NCBI GenBank assembly: GCA_016178785.1
Contig: JACOSO010000085.1
Span: 62,001 to 126,000 of the forward strand
Origin: Bacteroidota bacterium
GTDB lineage: Bacteria; Bacteroidota; Bacteroidia; Cytophagales; Cyclobacteriaceae
Reading direction: 5' to 3'
DNA length: 64,000 bases
The stretch's first letter is position 1, and the number at the start of each line of letters is the position of its first letter. Made by a program: the position numbers and the translations under genes. Of this stretch, positions 50,681 to 60,812 are shown piece after piece. Below the pieces are notes generated by a model, which had not been told where the DNA came from, made no database searches, and worked only from the letters and a program-made list of their open reading frames with translations.

Positions 50681-52060
50681 TTATTCTAAGCTTCGGATTA
50701 TTTCAGAGACGAATTTATTCATGTCGAAGTCCGTTTTGGTGAGGCCGAGTCTTACGACCACCAATTTCTTTGACGGTACAATAAAAATATTCTGACCTTC
50801 GAATCCCTCTGCGAGATAGGCATCAACAGGAACATCCGGATAGGGGCGGTTGGATGGATTATTTTTCTCTCCGGCATTGGTCCACCACTGTGCCCCGTAT
50901 TGTCCTTGCTTGGCGCCAACCGGAGGAGTGAATGAAAACTTCACCCAACCTTCAGGAAGAATACGTTCCCCATTCCAGATACCATCATTAGAATAGAGCA
51001 AACCAAAACGCGCGAAATCACGGGCAGTTGCAAAAGAATAGGAAGAGCCAACAAAGGTGCCACCTGCATCGGGCTCCAGCACAATGCTGTGCATTCCTAT
51101 TTTGCTAAATAATTCTTTGTAAGGAAATTGATAATAATTTTCGTCACCTACTTTTTCACGAACAATTCGCGAGATGATATTGGTGGTGCCGCTGGAATAT
51201 TCAAACACCTCTCCCGGTTTGGATTCAAGTTTGGATTCGGCAGCATAGACGCCCATATCTTTTTTCTTGAAGAGCATGTTGGTAGCGCCACTGGGGCCGC
51301 CATAGTTTTCTTCCCACTTAAGTCCGCTGCTCATGTGCATCATATCAGCCAGGGTTATGTTTTTTCGGACGTCATTCTTCCAGGCTACAACAGGTGTCGG
51401 ATCTTCCAGTTTTAATTTTCCTTGCCTTACCAAAATTCCCACAAGAGCGTTAGTAATACTCTTGGTCATTGACCAGCCAATCTGCTTTGAGTTTCTGTCA
51501 AAGCCGGTTGCATATTTTTCTCCCACAAGAATTCCATCATACAAAACAACCACTGCGCGCGTTCTTTTTTGCTTAGCCTTAATGGTATCCGTCTCGACAA
51601 ATGCATTACTTATTGCTGTTTGCAATTTTTCCTTGTTGATTTTTTCTGAGATCGTGTCGGGTAATTTGTCTCCTTGTGGCCAGGCAATAGAATCTGTATT
51701 TATTTTTTGCCTTCGATACAAATTCATTTTCTGATTTCGCAATCCATCTTCACTCATCTCTACAATTAGAGTGCAACCGAGTCCTTTACGAAACACTGCT
51801 TTTCTTTTGGCCAGGCCAAAGACACTTCCTGTGGAAGAAGAATCTTTATAGTCAACAGCGAATGATCCATACTTGAGAGGAGTGCTGTTCAGTTCATTTT
51901 CGATTACATTTTTCGGATCACGACCCGCGATGAAAACGCACGAACAAATGTCTTTCGCTCCATAACCGCTAAGTATTGGAAGCGCTCGCCAGGCATACTG
52001 TGCTGCATACACTATTATAATAAGGAGTATAGTTAAGAGCGTGCGTTTGAAGATTTTCAC
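50681..52060 (-). CDS. serine hydrolase, beta-lactamase/class C family
   Basis: 459 aa with an N-terminal membrane anchor or signal (about 8-24). The nucleophile motif S-x-x-K is SMTK in GWSMTKSITNALVG, and the Y-x-N-type motif is YSSGTTN in FEYSSGTTNIISRI; the rest matches the esterase/D-peptidase-like branch of class C beta-lactamases. Likely a periplasmic esterase or peptidase. The substrate is unknown and drug resistance is not implied. Confidence 0.88.
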   Translation of the reverse strand: MKIFKRTLLTILLIIIVYAAQYAWRALPILSGYGAKDICSCVFIAGRDPKNVIENELNSTPLKYGSFAVDYKDSSSTGSVFGLAKRKAVFRKGLGCTLIVEMSEDGLRNQKMNLYRRQKINTDSIAWPQGDKLPDTISEKINKEKLQTAISNAFVETDTIKAKQKRTRAVVVLYDGILVGEKYATGFDRNSKQIGWSMTKSITNALVGILVRQGKLKLEDPTPVVAWKNDVRKNITLADMMHMSSGLKWEENYGGPSGATNMLFKKKDMGVYAAESKLESKPGEVFEYSSGTTNIISRIVREKVGDENYYQFPYKELFSKIGMHSIVLEPDAGGTFVGSSYSFATARDFARFGLLYSNDGIWNGERILPEGWVKFSFTPPVGAKQGQYGAQWWTNAGEKNNPSNRPYPDVPVDAYLAEGFEGQNIFIVPSKKLVVVRLGLTKTDFDMNKFVSEIIRSLE

Positions 52061-52241
52061 GATGATGTTTAGTTAAGTCGAGAAAATTAGCAAAAGCATT
52101 TACTCTCGGCAAGCAAAGAGCGAATTGAGTTTCGAGGATCAGGTTGTTTCGTGAAGATCAATACATACAGTATAATGTTTGGTCGGGCTATAAAGCAATC
52201 GTCAAATAGAGAAGTCATTAGCACGCCCCTCTTTTATTAAC

Positions 52242-52249
52242 TACCTTTG
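52242..52249 (+). promoter_or_regulatory. candidate -7 promoter element for the DEAD-box helicase
   Basis: TACCTTTG, an exact TAnnTTTG match 18 bases before the ATG at 52267, in an AT-rich leader. Confidence 0.45.
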
Positions 52250-52266
52250 CGCCTTAATAATAAGTA

Positions 52267-53994
52267 ATGAAATCATTTGATGCCCTGGGACTCTCCGGGG
52301 AACTGGTGGAATCAATCCGCCAATTGGGCTTTGAAACGCCCACACCCATTCAGGAAAAAGCAATTCCCATCTTGCTTCAGGGCGATACCGACTTGGTTGG
52401 ACTCGCTCAAACAGGAACTGGCAAGACTGCAGCCTTTGGTTTGCCATTGATTCAACTAGTCGATGAAAAAAACCGCTCCACGCAAGCGTTGATAGTAGCG
52501 CCAACACGTGAACTAAGTGTGCAAATCACCAGCGACCTCGAACGGTTTATGGTTAAAGTGAAGCGCCTTAATATTGTTACTGTCTATGGTGGTGCCAGTA
52601 TTTCGGATCAGATACGCAAAGTGCGTCAGGGGGCACAGATTATTGTTGCTACTCCAGGTCGTTTGATCGACTTGCTTTCTCGAAAGGTAGTTGACCTCAC
52701 CCATATTCAATTTGTAGTACTCGATGAAGCCGATGAGATGCTGAACATGGGCTTCAAAGAAGATATTGACGATATCCTCTCAACAACTCCGGACAGCAAA
52801 AAAGTATGGCTCTTCTCGGCTACGATGCCTCGCGAAGTGCGCGAGATTGCCAGCAACTACATGAGCAACCCGAAAGAGCTCACCATGGAAGGCCGCCAGT
52901 CGGGCAATGAAAATATCGACCATCAGTTTGTCGTTGTTGATGATCGCGACAAGTATCTCGCATTGAAACGTTTTGTGGATTATACGCCCGATATTTTTGG
53001 TGTTATATTTTGCCGCACCAAAGTGGATACTCAAAAAATTGCCGAACATCTAATCAAAGACGGCTACAATGCCGATTCACTCCATGGCGATCTTACACAA
53101 GCTCAGCGCGATCGTGTGATGAAGAATTTCAAAAATAAGACCTTGCAGATTCTTGTTGCAACTGATGTGGCTGCACGTGGTATTGATGTGAACAACATCA
53201 CACACGTGATCCACATGAACATGCCTGACGAGATGGAATTCTATACGCACAGAAGCGGTCGTACCGCACGAGCCGGCAAAAAGGGAATTTCCCTGGCCAT
53301 CGTTTCCAAGAAAGAAGTCGGGCGCATCAGTCAAGTAGAAAAAAGTTTGAAGAGGAAGTTCACCAAAATGCTTGTGCCCACAGGCGATGAAGTATGTCAG
53401 CAAAAGATTGTTGGCCTTGTTCACAAAGTGCGTCATGTGGAAGTGAACGAAGAAGAAATCGATTCATTCTTACCAGAAGTTTATCATGAGCTAAAAGACC
53501 TGAGTAAAGAAGACATCATCAAGCGTTTTGCATCGATAGAGTTTAATCGGTTTTTGGAATACTACCGAGACGCGCGCGACCTTAATAAATCAGAAAAGAA
53601 AACATTTTTTGATGACGGAGGTAGTGGCTCAGAAGGAGCTTACTCTACTGGCGACCGCATCTTTATCAATATTGGAAAGATGGATGGTCTCGAAAAAGGA
53701 ACATTGCTTGCGATGATTTGCGATTATGGTGATGTGCGCAAAGACAAAGTAGGTAAAATTGATTTGAAGGGCGCCTACTCTTTCTTTGAAGTCGAGAAAG
53801 AATTCACCGATCAAATCATGAAAGGCTTTGAAGGCGTAGAAGTTCGCGGCCGAAAAGTAAGGTTGGAAATGACAGGAGGCAGACGTGAAAGAAGTTCCGA
53901 TAATGGAGATGGAGGCGGAAAGAAGCGAAGATTCTCCGGCAAGAAACGTGAAGAATTTTGGGGAGGCAAGAAGAAATCATCAAAGAGGTATTGA
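52267..53994 (+). CDS. DEAD-box RNA helicase, DeaD/CsdA-like
   Basis: RNA-unwinding ATPase of 575 aa. Motifs: Q motif and FETPTPIQ near 20, Walker A AQTGTGKTAA (about 44-53), PTRELSVQ, DEADEMLNMGF, SATMP, ARGIDV and HRSGRTARAG. After the helicase core is a DbpA-like RNA-binding domain (about 455-535: GDRIFINIGKMDGLEKG), then a glycine/lysine/arginine-rich tail. Probably assists ribosome assembly or mRNA turnover, often cold-induced. Confidence 0.95.
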   Translation: MKSFDALGLSGELVESIRQLGFETPTPIQEKAIPILLQGDTDLVGLAQTGTGKTAAFGLPLIQLVDEKNRSTQALIVAPTRELSVQITSDLERFMVKVKRLNIVTVYGGASISDQIRKVRQGAQIIVATPGRLIDLLSRKVVDLTHIQFVVLDEADEMLNMGFKEDIDDILSTTPDSKKVWLFSATMPREVREIASNYMSNPKELTMEGRQSGNENIDHQFVVVDDRDKYLALKRFVDYTPDIFGVIFCRTKVDTQKIAEHLIKDGYNADSLHGDLTQAQRDRVMKNFKNKTLQILVATDVAARGIDVNNITHVIHMNMPDEMEFYTHRSGRTARAGKKGISLAIVSKKEVGRISQVEKSLKRKFTKMLVPTGDEVCQQKIVGLVHKVRHVEVNEEEIDSFLPEVYHELKDLSKEDIIKRFASIEFNRFLEYYRDARDLNKSEKKTFFDDGGSGSEGAYSTGDRIFINIGKMDGLEKGTLLAMICDYGDVRKDKVGKIDLKGAYSFFEVEKEFTDQIMKGFEGVEVRGRKVRLEMTGGRRERSSDNGDGGGKKRRFSGKKREEFWGGKKKSSKRY

Positions 53995-54065
53995 AGTAGT
54001 CGATAGTCCATTATCTATAGTTATTGTTGATGAATTCGTTCGATAGGGAAAAAGTTAAGTAAAGC

Positions 54066-55361
54066 TCACTCCTTTATCTTTTCCAATGCAGCGATGCACA
54101 TTTTCACTTCTTCCTCATTATTGATAATGCTCGGTGTTAGCCGTGCGTAGCTTATCGGATAAGGAGCAGCGCTTCCAATTATTTTCTTTGTCGATAATTT
54201 CTTAATCGCTTCTTCTGAAGTCATTCCTTCCACCTCAAAACAATTGATGCCGGATGAAAGCTCAGTTGAAACAGGAGTATGAAGTTTTATGTGATTGACT
54301 CCTCTCAACCCTTCTTTGAGCATTGATCCTAATTGATGTGTTCGATCAGCTACTTTTTTCTTTCCGATCTGCATATGAAAATCAAAAGCTTCTTTTAATG
54401 CCCACCGGTTTTCGAATGAATGAAATCCTCCAGGGGAATGCAGATCGCAGAAGTTGAGCTTCCCTTGCGGAATCATTCCCAACCACATACCGTAAGCAGG
54501 ATAGGAGAAAGCAGGAATTGTAGGAACTACCTTGTTCCATGCGTCTTTGCGTCCCCACAAAATGCCCGTGCCGCGCGGCCCAAAAATCCACTTATGTGTA
54601 CTCGCTGCAAAAAAGTCACAACCTAAATCAGCCATTGTTACGTCTTCAACACCAAAGCCGTGTACACCGTCAACGCAAAAATAAATTCTGTCCTGATCAG
54701 AGCGGTTGCTGTTTATTGACTTGATCGCATCAGCAATTGTACGAATTGGTAACTTCATTCCCGAGACTGAATGCACCCATGTTACAGCCACTAACTTTGT
54801 GTTTGGTTGAATGGCTTTAGTTAATGTGCCCACCATTTCATCAGCAGTTGCATTACTTGCTTCCTTATATAAGGTAACCCTGCGAATAGTTGCTTTGTTT
54901 TTCGCTGCTGCGTACTCAAGCGACTTATCTGTTGCATAGTGGTCGTGTGTTGTACTGAGAATGTCGTCACCTTCTTTCAACTGAAATCCTGTGTACAAGA
55001 GTCCTAGACCCATCGTTGTGCTATCAGTCAACGCAACTTCGGTTGGGTCGGCCTGAATGTAATTTGCAGCTGCCTTGCACATTTCCGGCTCCATCGTTTT
55101 CCAGTTGTGCTCCCAATATTCTACCGGACTTTCGTCAAACATTTTTCGGTGATGATCAATGGCATCGCGGACAGGCTTTGGGTGTGATGCGAGAAACATC
55201 TGCGCCATATGAATTCGCTTTGGATCTAATAAAAATTGCGATCGTACATTGGCCCACGAATCCAAAGAGACGTTTGATGGGGAGGTGAAAGAGAGCGAAG
55301 GCAGAACTGCGCCTGCACCAAGTGCAAGCCCTGTTCTTCTTAAGAAACTTCTGCGTTGCAT
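54066..55361 (-). CDS. class V aminotransferase-fold PLP enzyme with Tat signal
   Basis: 431 aa. The N terminus RRSFLRRTGLALGAGAVLPS is a twin-arginine export signal, so the folded enzyme is sent to the periplasm. The class V fold has STTMGLGLLYTGF, CVDGVHGFGVEDV (Asp to the pyridine ring) and the Schiff-base lysine in AASTHKWIFGPRG. It is close to the CefD/SufS-like branch: isopenicillin N epimerase or cysteine desulfurase relatives. The reaction is unknown. Confidence 0.87.
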   Translation of the reverse strand: MQRRSFLRRTGLALGAGAVLPSLSFTSPSNVSLDSWANVRSQFLLDPKRIHMAQMFLASHPKPVRDAIDHHRKMFDESPVEYWEHNWKTMEPEMCKAAANYIQADPTEVALTDSTTMGLGLLYTGFQLKEGDDILSTTHDHYATDKSLEYAAAKNKATIRRVTLYKEASNATADEMVGTLTKAIQPNTKLVAVTWVHSVSGMKLPIRTIADAIKSINSNRSDQDRIYFCVDGVHGFGVEDVTMADLGCDFFAASTHKWIFGPRGTGILWGRKDAWNKVVPTIPAFSYPAYGMWLGMIPQGKLNFCDLHSPGGFHSFENRWALKEAFDFHMQIGKKKVADRTHQLGSMLKEGLRGVNHIKLHTPVSTELSSGINCFEVEGMTSEEAIKKLSTKKIIGSAAPYPISYARLTPSIINNEEEVKMCIAALEKIKE

Positions 55362-55450
55362 AGGATAGAGTTTAGGATGGATACCGAATTTACAATTTTT
55401 TGCCTTGTGATTGATGGAATACCTAAATTGTGAATTGTTTCGTCAGCGCT

Positions 55451-56344
55451 ATGACAATTCATAACCTCCCTCAAGACATTTTTCAGAATAAAAGAGACGC
55501 GGAAGAAAGTATCATCTTTCACGACTATTCTGCCATAGTTGGGTCATTCAAAGGGAAAAGTATTCTTCATAAAAATGCGATCAGCCTCGTGATTAGCGGA
55601 GAGAAGACTATGCATTTTGCCAACACTACGGTGAATATCAAGGACAATGAATTTCATTTTCTCTCAGCAGGCAATTGTTTAGCCTCAGTCAGCTTGTCGA
55701 AGAGAGATATTTTCAGAAGTATTTTGGTTTTCTTCGACAACAAAGTGCTCATCGATTTTTATTTGAAGTATTCCAAAACGATTGATCGATTAAGAAATGG
55801 AACGAAAATTAAAAGTGAAGGGTACATTTCTTTTCAAAAGGACGAATTCATTTACAACTATATCGACTCGTTAAGTTTGCTTTTTAAATCGACTTCAAAA
55901 ATTTCTGCCGGGATGAAACTGTTGAAATTTGAAGAGCTGATGTTGTATTTATTAGAAAAGTACCCGGCAAAAGTTTTATCGTTTCAATCATCGCAAGGCA
56001 AAAATTTTAATGACCTTGAAATCAGGAAAGCGGTAGAAGCAAACGTGACCAATTCGATTAGTCTGGAAGAGCTTGCTTTCTTGTGTAACATCAGTTTGTC
56101 TACTTTTAAAAGACGTTTTCAAAATATCTATGGTACTTCGCCAAGCAAATGGATGTTGCAGCGAAAAATGGAGATAGCAAAAAACCTTCTTCAACACTAT
56201 GACGAAAAGCCTAGCGAAGTTTATCATAAAGTCGGCTATGAGTCTCATTCAAGTTTTGCACAGTCTTTCAAGCAAACATACGGAGTCTCACCCAAAGAAT
56301 TTCAACTACAACAATTGACCGTTCAGCAATGGTTTTTGAGCTGA
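55451..56344 (+). CDS. AraC family transcriptional regulator
   Basis: 297 aa from the ATG at 55451; a GTG at 55430 adds seven residues. The N-terminal domain is cupin-like (SLVISGEKTMHFANTTVNIK). The C-terminal AraC helix-turn-helix pair covers about 190-290 with SLEELAFLCNISLSTFKRRF and SHSSFAQSFKQTYGVSPKEF. It is divergent from the aminotransferase gene (89 bases between the start codons) and just upstream of a SnoaL-like gene, either of which could be its target. Confidence 0.87.
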   Translation: MTIHNLPQDIFQNKRDAEESIIFHDYSAIVGSFKGKSILHKNAISLVISGEKTMHFANTTVNIKDNEFHFLSAGNCLASVSLSKRDIFRSILVFFDNKVLIDFYLKYSKTIDRLRNGTKIKSEGYISFQKDEFIYNYIDSLSLLFKSTSKISAGMKLLKFEELMLYLLEKYPAKVLSFQSSQGKNFNDLEIRKAVEANVTNSISLEELAFLCNISLSTFKRRFQNIYGTSPSKWMLQRKMEIAKNLLQHYDEKPSEVYHKVGYESHSSFAQSFKQTYGVSPKEFQLQQLTVQQWFLS

Positions 56345-56391
56345 TGGCTTTTTTTAAGCCAAGTAGTTTTGTATTCATAATTCAAACTGAT

Positions 56392-56811
56392 ATGCAAACT
56401 ATAATCGATCAAAACAAAAAGGCTGTGCTCAGATTTAATAGGGAATTTATCGAGCAGGGAAATTTGAATTCATTTAAAGAACTGGTGGCTGATGATGTGA
56501 TCAATCATTCGGCTCCTGTTGGTTCTCCACAAGGTCAGGAGAGCATGCTTTACTTTTTGCAATATATTTTACGCAAGGGTTTTCCCGACATGAAAGTAGA
56601 AATCTTTGATCAGGTGGCCGAAGGAGACAAAGTAACTACGCGCAAGGCAATTCATGCAACGCACCAAGGCGAGTTTATGGGGATTCCTGCGTCTAACAAG
56701 AAAGTAACAATCCAAGTGATCGACATTATCCGCTTGCGCGATGGAAAGTATGTTGAACATTGGGGCGTGAGTAACCTGGGCGAGATTATTTCACAGATTT
56801 CTTCTAATTAA
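56392..56811 (+). CDS. SnoaL-like ester cyclase family protein
   Basis: 139 aa from the ATG at 56392; the earlier start at 56329 adds 21 residues that overlap the AraC gene. The fold is recognised from LVADDVINHSAPVG, GFPDMKVEIFDQVAEGDKVT, HATHQGEFMGIPAS and IRLRDGKYVEHWGVSNLG. These cone-shaped NTF2-like proteins include polyketide cyclases, but most small stand-alone ones are of unknown activity. It is probably controlled with the preceding AraC gene. Confidence 0.85.
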   Translation: MQTIIDQNKKAVLRFNREFIEQGNLNSFKELVADDVINHSAPVGSPQGQESMLYFLQYILRKGFPDMKVEIFDQVAEGDKVTTRKAIHATHQGEFMGIPASNKKVTIQVIDIIRLRDGKYVEHWGVSNLGEIISQISSN

Positions 56812-56820
56812 CTTTGAATG

Positions 56821-56846
56821 CCCGGCTTCATGCGAATGTTGCCGGG
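56821..56846. terminator. hairpin between convergent genes
   Basis: CCCGGC (56821-56826) pairs with GCCGGG (56841-56846) around a 14-base loop, 10 bases after the SnoaL-like stop and 6 bases before the end of the convergent PorP gene. There is no U-tract on either strand, so it is only a possible bidirectional terminator. Confidence 0.4.
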
Positions 56847-56851
56847 ATTCT

Positions 56852-58411
56852 TCATTGCTTATCAGAGTACATAGTGATTTCAACGCGTCTGTTTTTTGAA
56901 CGTTCTTCTTCGGAGCTGTTATCGTTGAGCGGTTCAGACATGCCTTTCCCCTCTACTATTACCCTTTGAGGATCGATCCCTGTTTTGGCAAGGTATCTTT
57001 TTACTTCCTCAGCTCTTTTTAAGGAGAGGTGCAAATTGTATTTCTCGTTACCACGATTATCAGTGTGGCCTGTGATCTTCAACTTCAAATTCTCATTTTC
57101 AGTTAATGTTGCGCTTAGGTCGTTTAGGAATTTTTCGGTTTCGTCATCCAGATCAATACTATTGTATTCAAAATGAAAATGCAGTGTAATTTTTTCGATG
57201 ATTAAAGGTTCGTGTTTAATCTTTCCGGCTTTTGCTTCTGTGTTGATTGAATCATTTTTTTCAATTGTCACTGATGTAACGGAGTCATGAGGAAGGTTAC
57301 CTTCAGTTGAAGTAACTTTAGAAACTGAATCTTTCTTTAAAGTCTTTAAAGAAGGAGGACGTGCCATCGTTGATTTTTTGGTGGTGACAGATTTACTTGT
57401 CTGAATCGGCTTTTTAGCTTGTTTACTTTTAGCTTTTCTGTTTTTCGGATTTACAGGAGAGCGATATTCCAATCCAATTTCAAATGCCCCGGTATTCCCA
57501 TAGTTTTTGATAAAGACCGGGAAGTCATAGCTGAGACCAAACGAAAATTTTTCATTATGAAATTGAAGGCCGACCATTCCCGACCTACCCACGATATAAC
57601 GTGCGATCAAATCAACTTTATCGGTTAAACTTCGGGAGGAGGGATTGAGATCATATTGCCATCGTGCGCCAAAATTTAGTACCGCTTTGCCTGAGCCGTA
57701 CGTGAGGAGGACATCAGAGTACGTATTTAATTGAGCTTTTTTATTTAACAAGAGTGCTCCGTGTGTGACCAATGTTGAAGCGAGCTGACTATTATCATCT
57801 GTAAAGGAATTATTAGGCTTGTTAAAATCGAAGATGGCTCCGTCCAGTTGGCTGACCAGACTACCACGTCTGTCGGTTTTAGTCCAAAGAAGCCCTGTGC
57901 TAAACGTATTGTACCTGATATTTAGATTTCCGGCATTCTCCCCATTGAAAATAGATGGATCAAACCCTCGTCCGTCAATATATTGTGATCCTGTAACCAA
58001 TCCACTGTAGTCGATACGTTGTGATCTCATTAAACCCCGAAATCCAATCGAGAGGCTTTCATACTTTCCTGTCGAAATGTTTACGGCATAGCTCAATGAC
58101 GCTTCTTGCGTTTTGAAGATTCCTCCAGAACGATCATCCATCAGAGAAATTCCTACACCGGCCCACGGTGTCCCTGTACTTTGCCTCACGAGAGGATAAG
58201 CGACCGCAAAAAAATTACTATTAATGCTAAAGTCGCCACCGGTTTTTTGATTTCTGTAATCGAAATCTACGGTTACAAACTTGGTTAGTCCCAACCAGCC
58301 GGGATTGACACGTGTGGGAGTAAAATTATATTGACTAAACTGAAAGTATTGACAAAAAACAGTACAATGTCCTACTATTGCGAGAAGTATGGTCAACGAA
58401 AATTTCTTCAT
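56852..58411 (-). CDS. PorP/SprF-type outer membrane protein fused to an OmpA domain
   Basis: 519 aa. Signal peptide about 1-20 (ending FCQ). Residues about 21-320 form a PorP/SprF barrel (FSQYNFTPTRVNPGWLGLT, PWAGVGISLMDDRSGGIF, EIGLEYRSPVNPKNRK), the family that helps type B T9SS substrates reach the surface. A charged linker (about 320-405) leads to an OmpA peptidoglycan-binding domain (about 410-515) with KLKITGHTDNRGNEKYN and SKNRRVEITMYS. It follows the T9SS substrate gene by 3 bases and is the last gene of the four-gene operon. Confidence 0.9.
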   Translation of the reverse strand: MKKFSLTILLAIVGHCTVFCQYFQFSQYNFTPTRVNPGWLGLTKFVTVDFDYRNQKTGGDFSINSNFFAVAYPLVRQSTGTPWAGVGISLMDDRSGGIFKTQEASLSYAVNISTGKYESLSIGFRGLMRSQRIDYSGLVTGSQYIDGRGFDPSIFNGENAGNLNIRYNTFSTGLLWTKTDRRGSLVSQLDGAIFDFNKPNNSFTDDNSQLASTLVTHGALLLNKKAQLNTYSDVLLTYGSGKAVLNFGARWQYDLNPSSRSLTDKVDLIARYIVGRSGMVGLQFHNEKFSFGLSYDFPVFIKNYGNTGAFEIGLEYRSPVNPKNRKAKSKQAKKPIQTSKSVTTKKSTMARPPSLKTLKKDSVSKVTSTEGNLPHDSVTSVTIEKNDSINTEAKAGKIKHEPLIIEKITLHFHFEYNSIDLDDETEKFLNDLSATLTENENLKLKITGHTDNRGNEKYNLHLSLKRAEEVKRYLAKTGIDPQRVIVEGKGMSEPLNDNSSEEERSKNRRVEITMYSDKQ

Positions 58412-58414
58412 GAT

Positions 58415-60802
58415 TTATCTAACCAAAAGAAATGCGCCTGATTTTTTACCATTGAGAGTAAGCTGTTCTCCCAGATTGTTGTTTCCTTCCACTTTCCAGT
58501 AATATGTTCCTGAAGGTTGAGATTGCCCATTGGATATTCCCGACCACCCCCGATGCGTGGCAGCCACTACATCGTTTGTGTCAAACATCACATTGCCTTC
58601 GCGGTTGTAAATGGTGAACCTAAAGTTTGAGGCAGTGCTAAGCCCGAAAATTCTTAGTTCATCATTCTTTCCATCACCATTTGGAGTGAATAGGGTAGGG
58701 ATGAAGCCGGATTCCATTACCTCAACTACAATTTTCGCTGATGCTGTGCAACCAATAGTATCTGTTGCCACTACAGTGTATTCAGTTGTAGAGCTCGGTG
58801 ATGCTGTTGGGGATGAAATGGTTGCGTCATTTAATGTTTCTGAAGGCGACCAATTGTAACTGTCTCCACCACTTGCACTCAATTGAACACTGCCACCTTT
58901 GGCAATCTGGTATTGAGTGTCGGCCAATTTAAGGTTAGGTTTGCTGATGTTCAGGTTGAAGGTTTCTTTAAGGTGGCATCCGTGTGTATTACTGCCGAAG
59001 GCATTGAACACAACTTGCTTTTTTAATATTATTGGTAACTGGTTTCCTATTGAGACTGTCGCGTTAAGATTGTTTTTCCAGGTTACGTTTTTCCATTCAC
59101 TATCAATGGTCAATACATTCTGCGACCCTTCGCAATTCCAAATATTATGAGAGACTTTTAAAGTGTCAGATGTTGATACCTTGATATTGAATAGTTTGAT
59201 GCTTGAGCAAGACGGGTTGCTTGACGGATTGAAAGAGAAAATAGTGTCTGATTCAGACCTTTTTAAGCTTAAGCTATCATGAATTCCCAGGTAACCTTTG
59301 CTAAAAGAAAACCACATTGCTTTCGGTGATGATGGTTTGAGTGTGGCTGATGAACCCGGGCTGCACATCGTTATATTCTGTGCAGTGATGTTAACGCATC
59401 GAGAGCATGATCCGGAATACACCTTTTGCGCAACAAAGGAATTGTCAATCGATTGAACTTCGTATTGGTAAATCCGCGCAATCCGCTGGATTGAATAATT
59501 TGCAGTCCCGAGGTTTCCATGAGATACCAACAATCTTTGCATACTGGTTTTGTCATATTCAGACGAAATTATTTCAACGCTACTATCATAAACCTTGAGA
59601 TCGTAAGTAACGGAGGTGCTGTCAGTGTGATCATCCGTTGGTTTCTTCCAGTAGAAAAAAGTTCGATTGTAAATTTGCACGCCTAACGGATTTACGATTG
59701 GTACCGGCCCTTTGTTTATTGCGCTTAAATTATTTTTGAAAACGACTATTGAATCACCTCTCAACTGAACAAGGTCTAAATCTCCATCACGATCGTAATC
59801 TCCGTAATCTTGAGCCTTTACATTGGCAGCAGCCACAGATATTGAATCACCGGTAAATGTTTTGATCCAACTTACAGGATTCAAGTTGCTCTTCTTCCCC
59901 AGAAAACCGATGTCTGCTTTTCCATCGGAATTGAAATCTGCAATTTTCATGGCAACAGTATCCAAACCATTGATTGCTTTAAGCTGAACAAAACTCGTGT
60001 CATTGTTTTGGAAAATTCGTATGACTTGAGAGCCTGCTGAATCTCTGCCGGCAACGATTAGATCAAATAAACCATCGTGATTGAGATCACCCGCCTCCAA
60101 CGATCCATTGACATCTGACACTTGAACTTTGCTTAAAATTTTAAACTTGTCTTTCAGCAGCAAAGTAGCAGTAGTGGGCTGGGTGGTTGAATTCAAACCA
60201 CTAAATGCAATGTCATGAAATCCGTTAGAGTCAAAGTCGTATGACTTGATTGAAGTGGCCTGAACGGAAGTATCCATTCGCAAAATGAACTGCCCCGCTC
60301 TTTGCTCAAACAAGTATAAGCCATTAGCATCGGATGCAACCATGTCTTTGGAACCATCATTGTTCAGATCAGCGAAAAGAATTTCTGTGTATGCCTGTTC
60401 TTGTATTTTAGTTCCTGTTTTTTGAAAACTGAAATTTCCCTTGTTTAAGAAAACTTCTGTTCCATCTGTTCCTGATAAATTTCTTCCGGAAATGACAATG
60501 TCGATGTGATTGTCTTTATCAAAATCTGTAAGAAAGAAACTTCCATTTTGGTAACCTGTTGAAATCGTTTGGGCTAAACTAAATGAATTGGTTCCCAGGT
60601 TTCTCATGAAAGTAAGTTTTATTTCTCCCTGTGCTGAGTTTACGATCATCACATCAAGAAGACTATCGTTATTGGCATCCACCCATTGAATTTTGGAATT
60701 GCTCAACGCAAAGGGCGTTGCTACGTGGAATTTATCCTCAAAATTTTGACCCCAAGACTTGGTAGCAAAAAGGATCAAAACAACAGTCAGTACTTTTTTC
60801 AT
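58415..60802 (-). CDS. T9SS type B substrate: FG-GAP beta-propeller with gliding-type C-terminal domain
   Basis: 795 aa from the ATG at 60802 (an earlier one adds 13 residues). Signal peptide about 1-19 (KSWGQ). Seven Asp-rich FG-GAP/VCBS-type repeats (for example DFDKDNHIDIVISG, DFDSNGFHDIAFSG, DYDRDGDLDLVQL), each with calcium-binding spacing, form a likely seven-bladed propeller. Then come fibronectin/PKD-like segments and a C-terminal type B sorting domain (FTPNGDGKNDELRIFG, FTIYNREGNVMF, SGTYYWKVEG). It is secreted by T9SS, and the neighbouring PorP/SprF-OmpA protein probably retains it at the surface. Confidence 0.9.
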   Translation of the reverse strand: MKKVLTVVLILFATKSWGQNFEDKFHVATPFALSNSKIQWVDANNDSLLDVMIVNSAQGEIKLTFMRNLGTNSFSLAQTISTGYQNGSFFLTDFDKDNHIDIVISGRNLSGTDGTEVFLNKGNFSFQKTGTKIQEQAYTEILFADLNNDGSKDMVASDANGLYLFEQRAGQFILRMDTSVQATSIKSYDFDSNGFHDIAFSGLNSTTQPTTATLLLKDKFKILSKVQVSDVNGSLEAGDLNHDGLFDLIVAGRDSAGSQVIRIFQNNDTSFVQLKAINGLDTVAMKIADFNSDGKADIGFLGKKSNLNPVSWIKTFTGDSISVAAANVKAQDYGDYDRDGDLDLVQLRGDSIVVFKNNLSAINKGPVPIVNPLGVQIYNRTFFYWKKPTDDHTDSTSVTYDLKVYDSSVEIISSEYDKTSMQRLLVSHGNLGTANYSIQRIARIYQYEVQSIDNSFVAQKVYSGSCSRCVNITAQNITMCSPGSSATLKPSSPKAMWFSFSKGYLGIHDSLSLKRSESDTIFSFNPSSNPSCSSIKLFNIKVSTSDTLKVSHNIWNCEGSQNVLTIDSEWKNVTWKNNLNATVSIGNQLPIILKKQVVFNAFGSNTHGCHLKETFNLNISKPNLKLADTQYQIAKGGSVQLSASGGDSYNWSPSETLNDATISSPTASPSSTTEYTVVATDTIGCTASAKIVVEVMESGFIPTLFTPNGDGKNDELRIFGLSTASNFRFTIYNREGNVMFDTNDVVAATHRGWSGISNGQSQPSGTYYWKVEGNNNLGEQLTLNGKKSGAFLLVR

Positions 60803-60812
60803 ACGATGGTTT

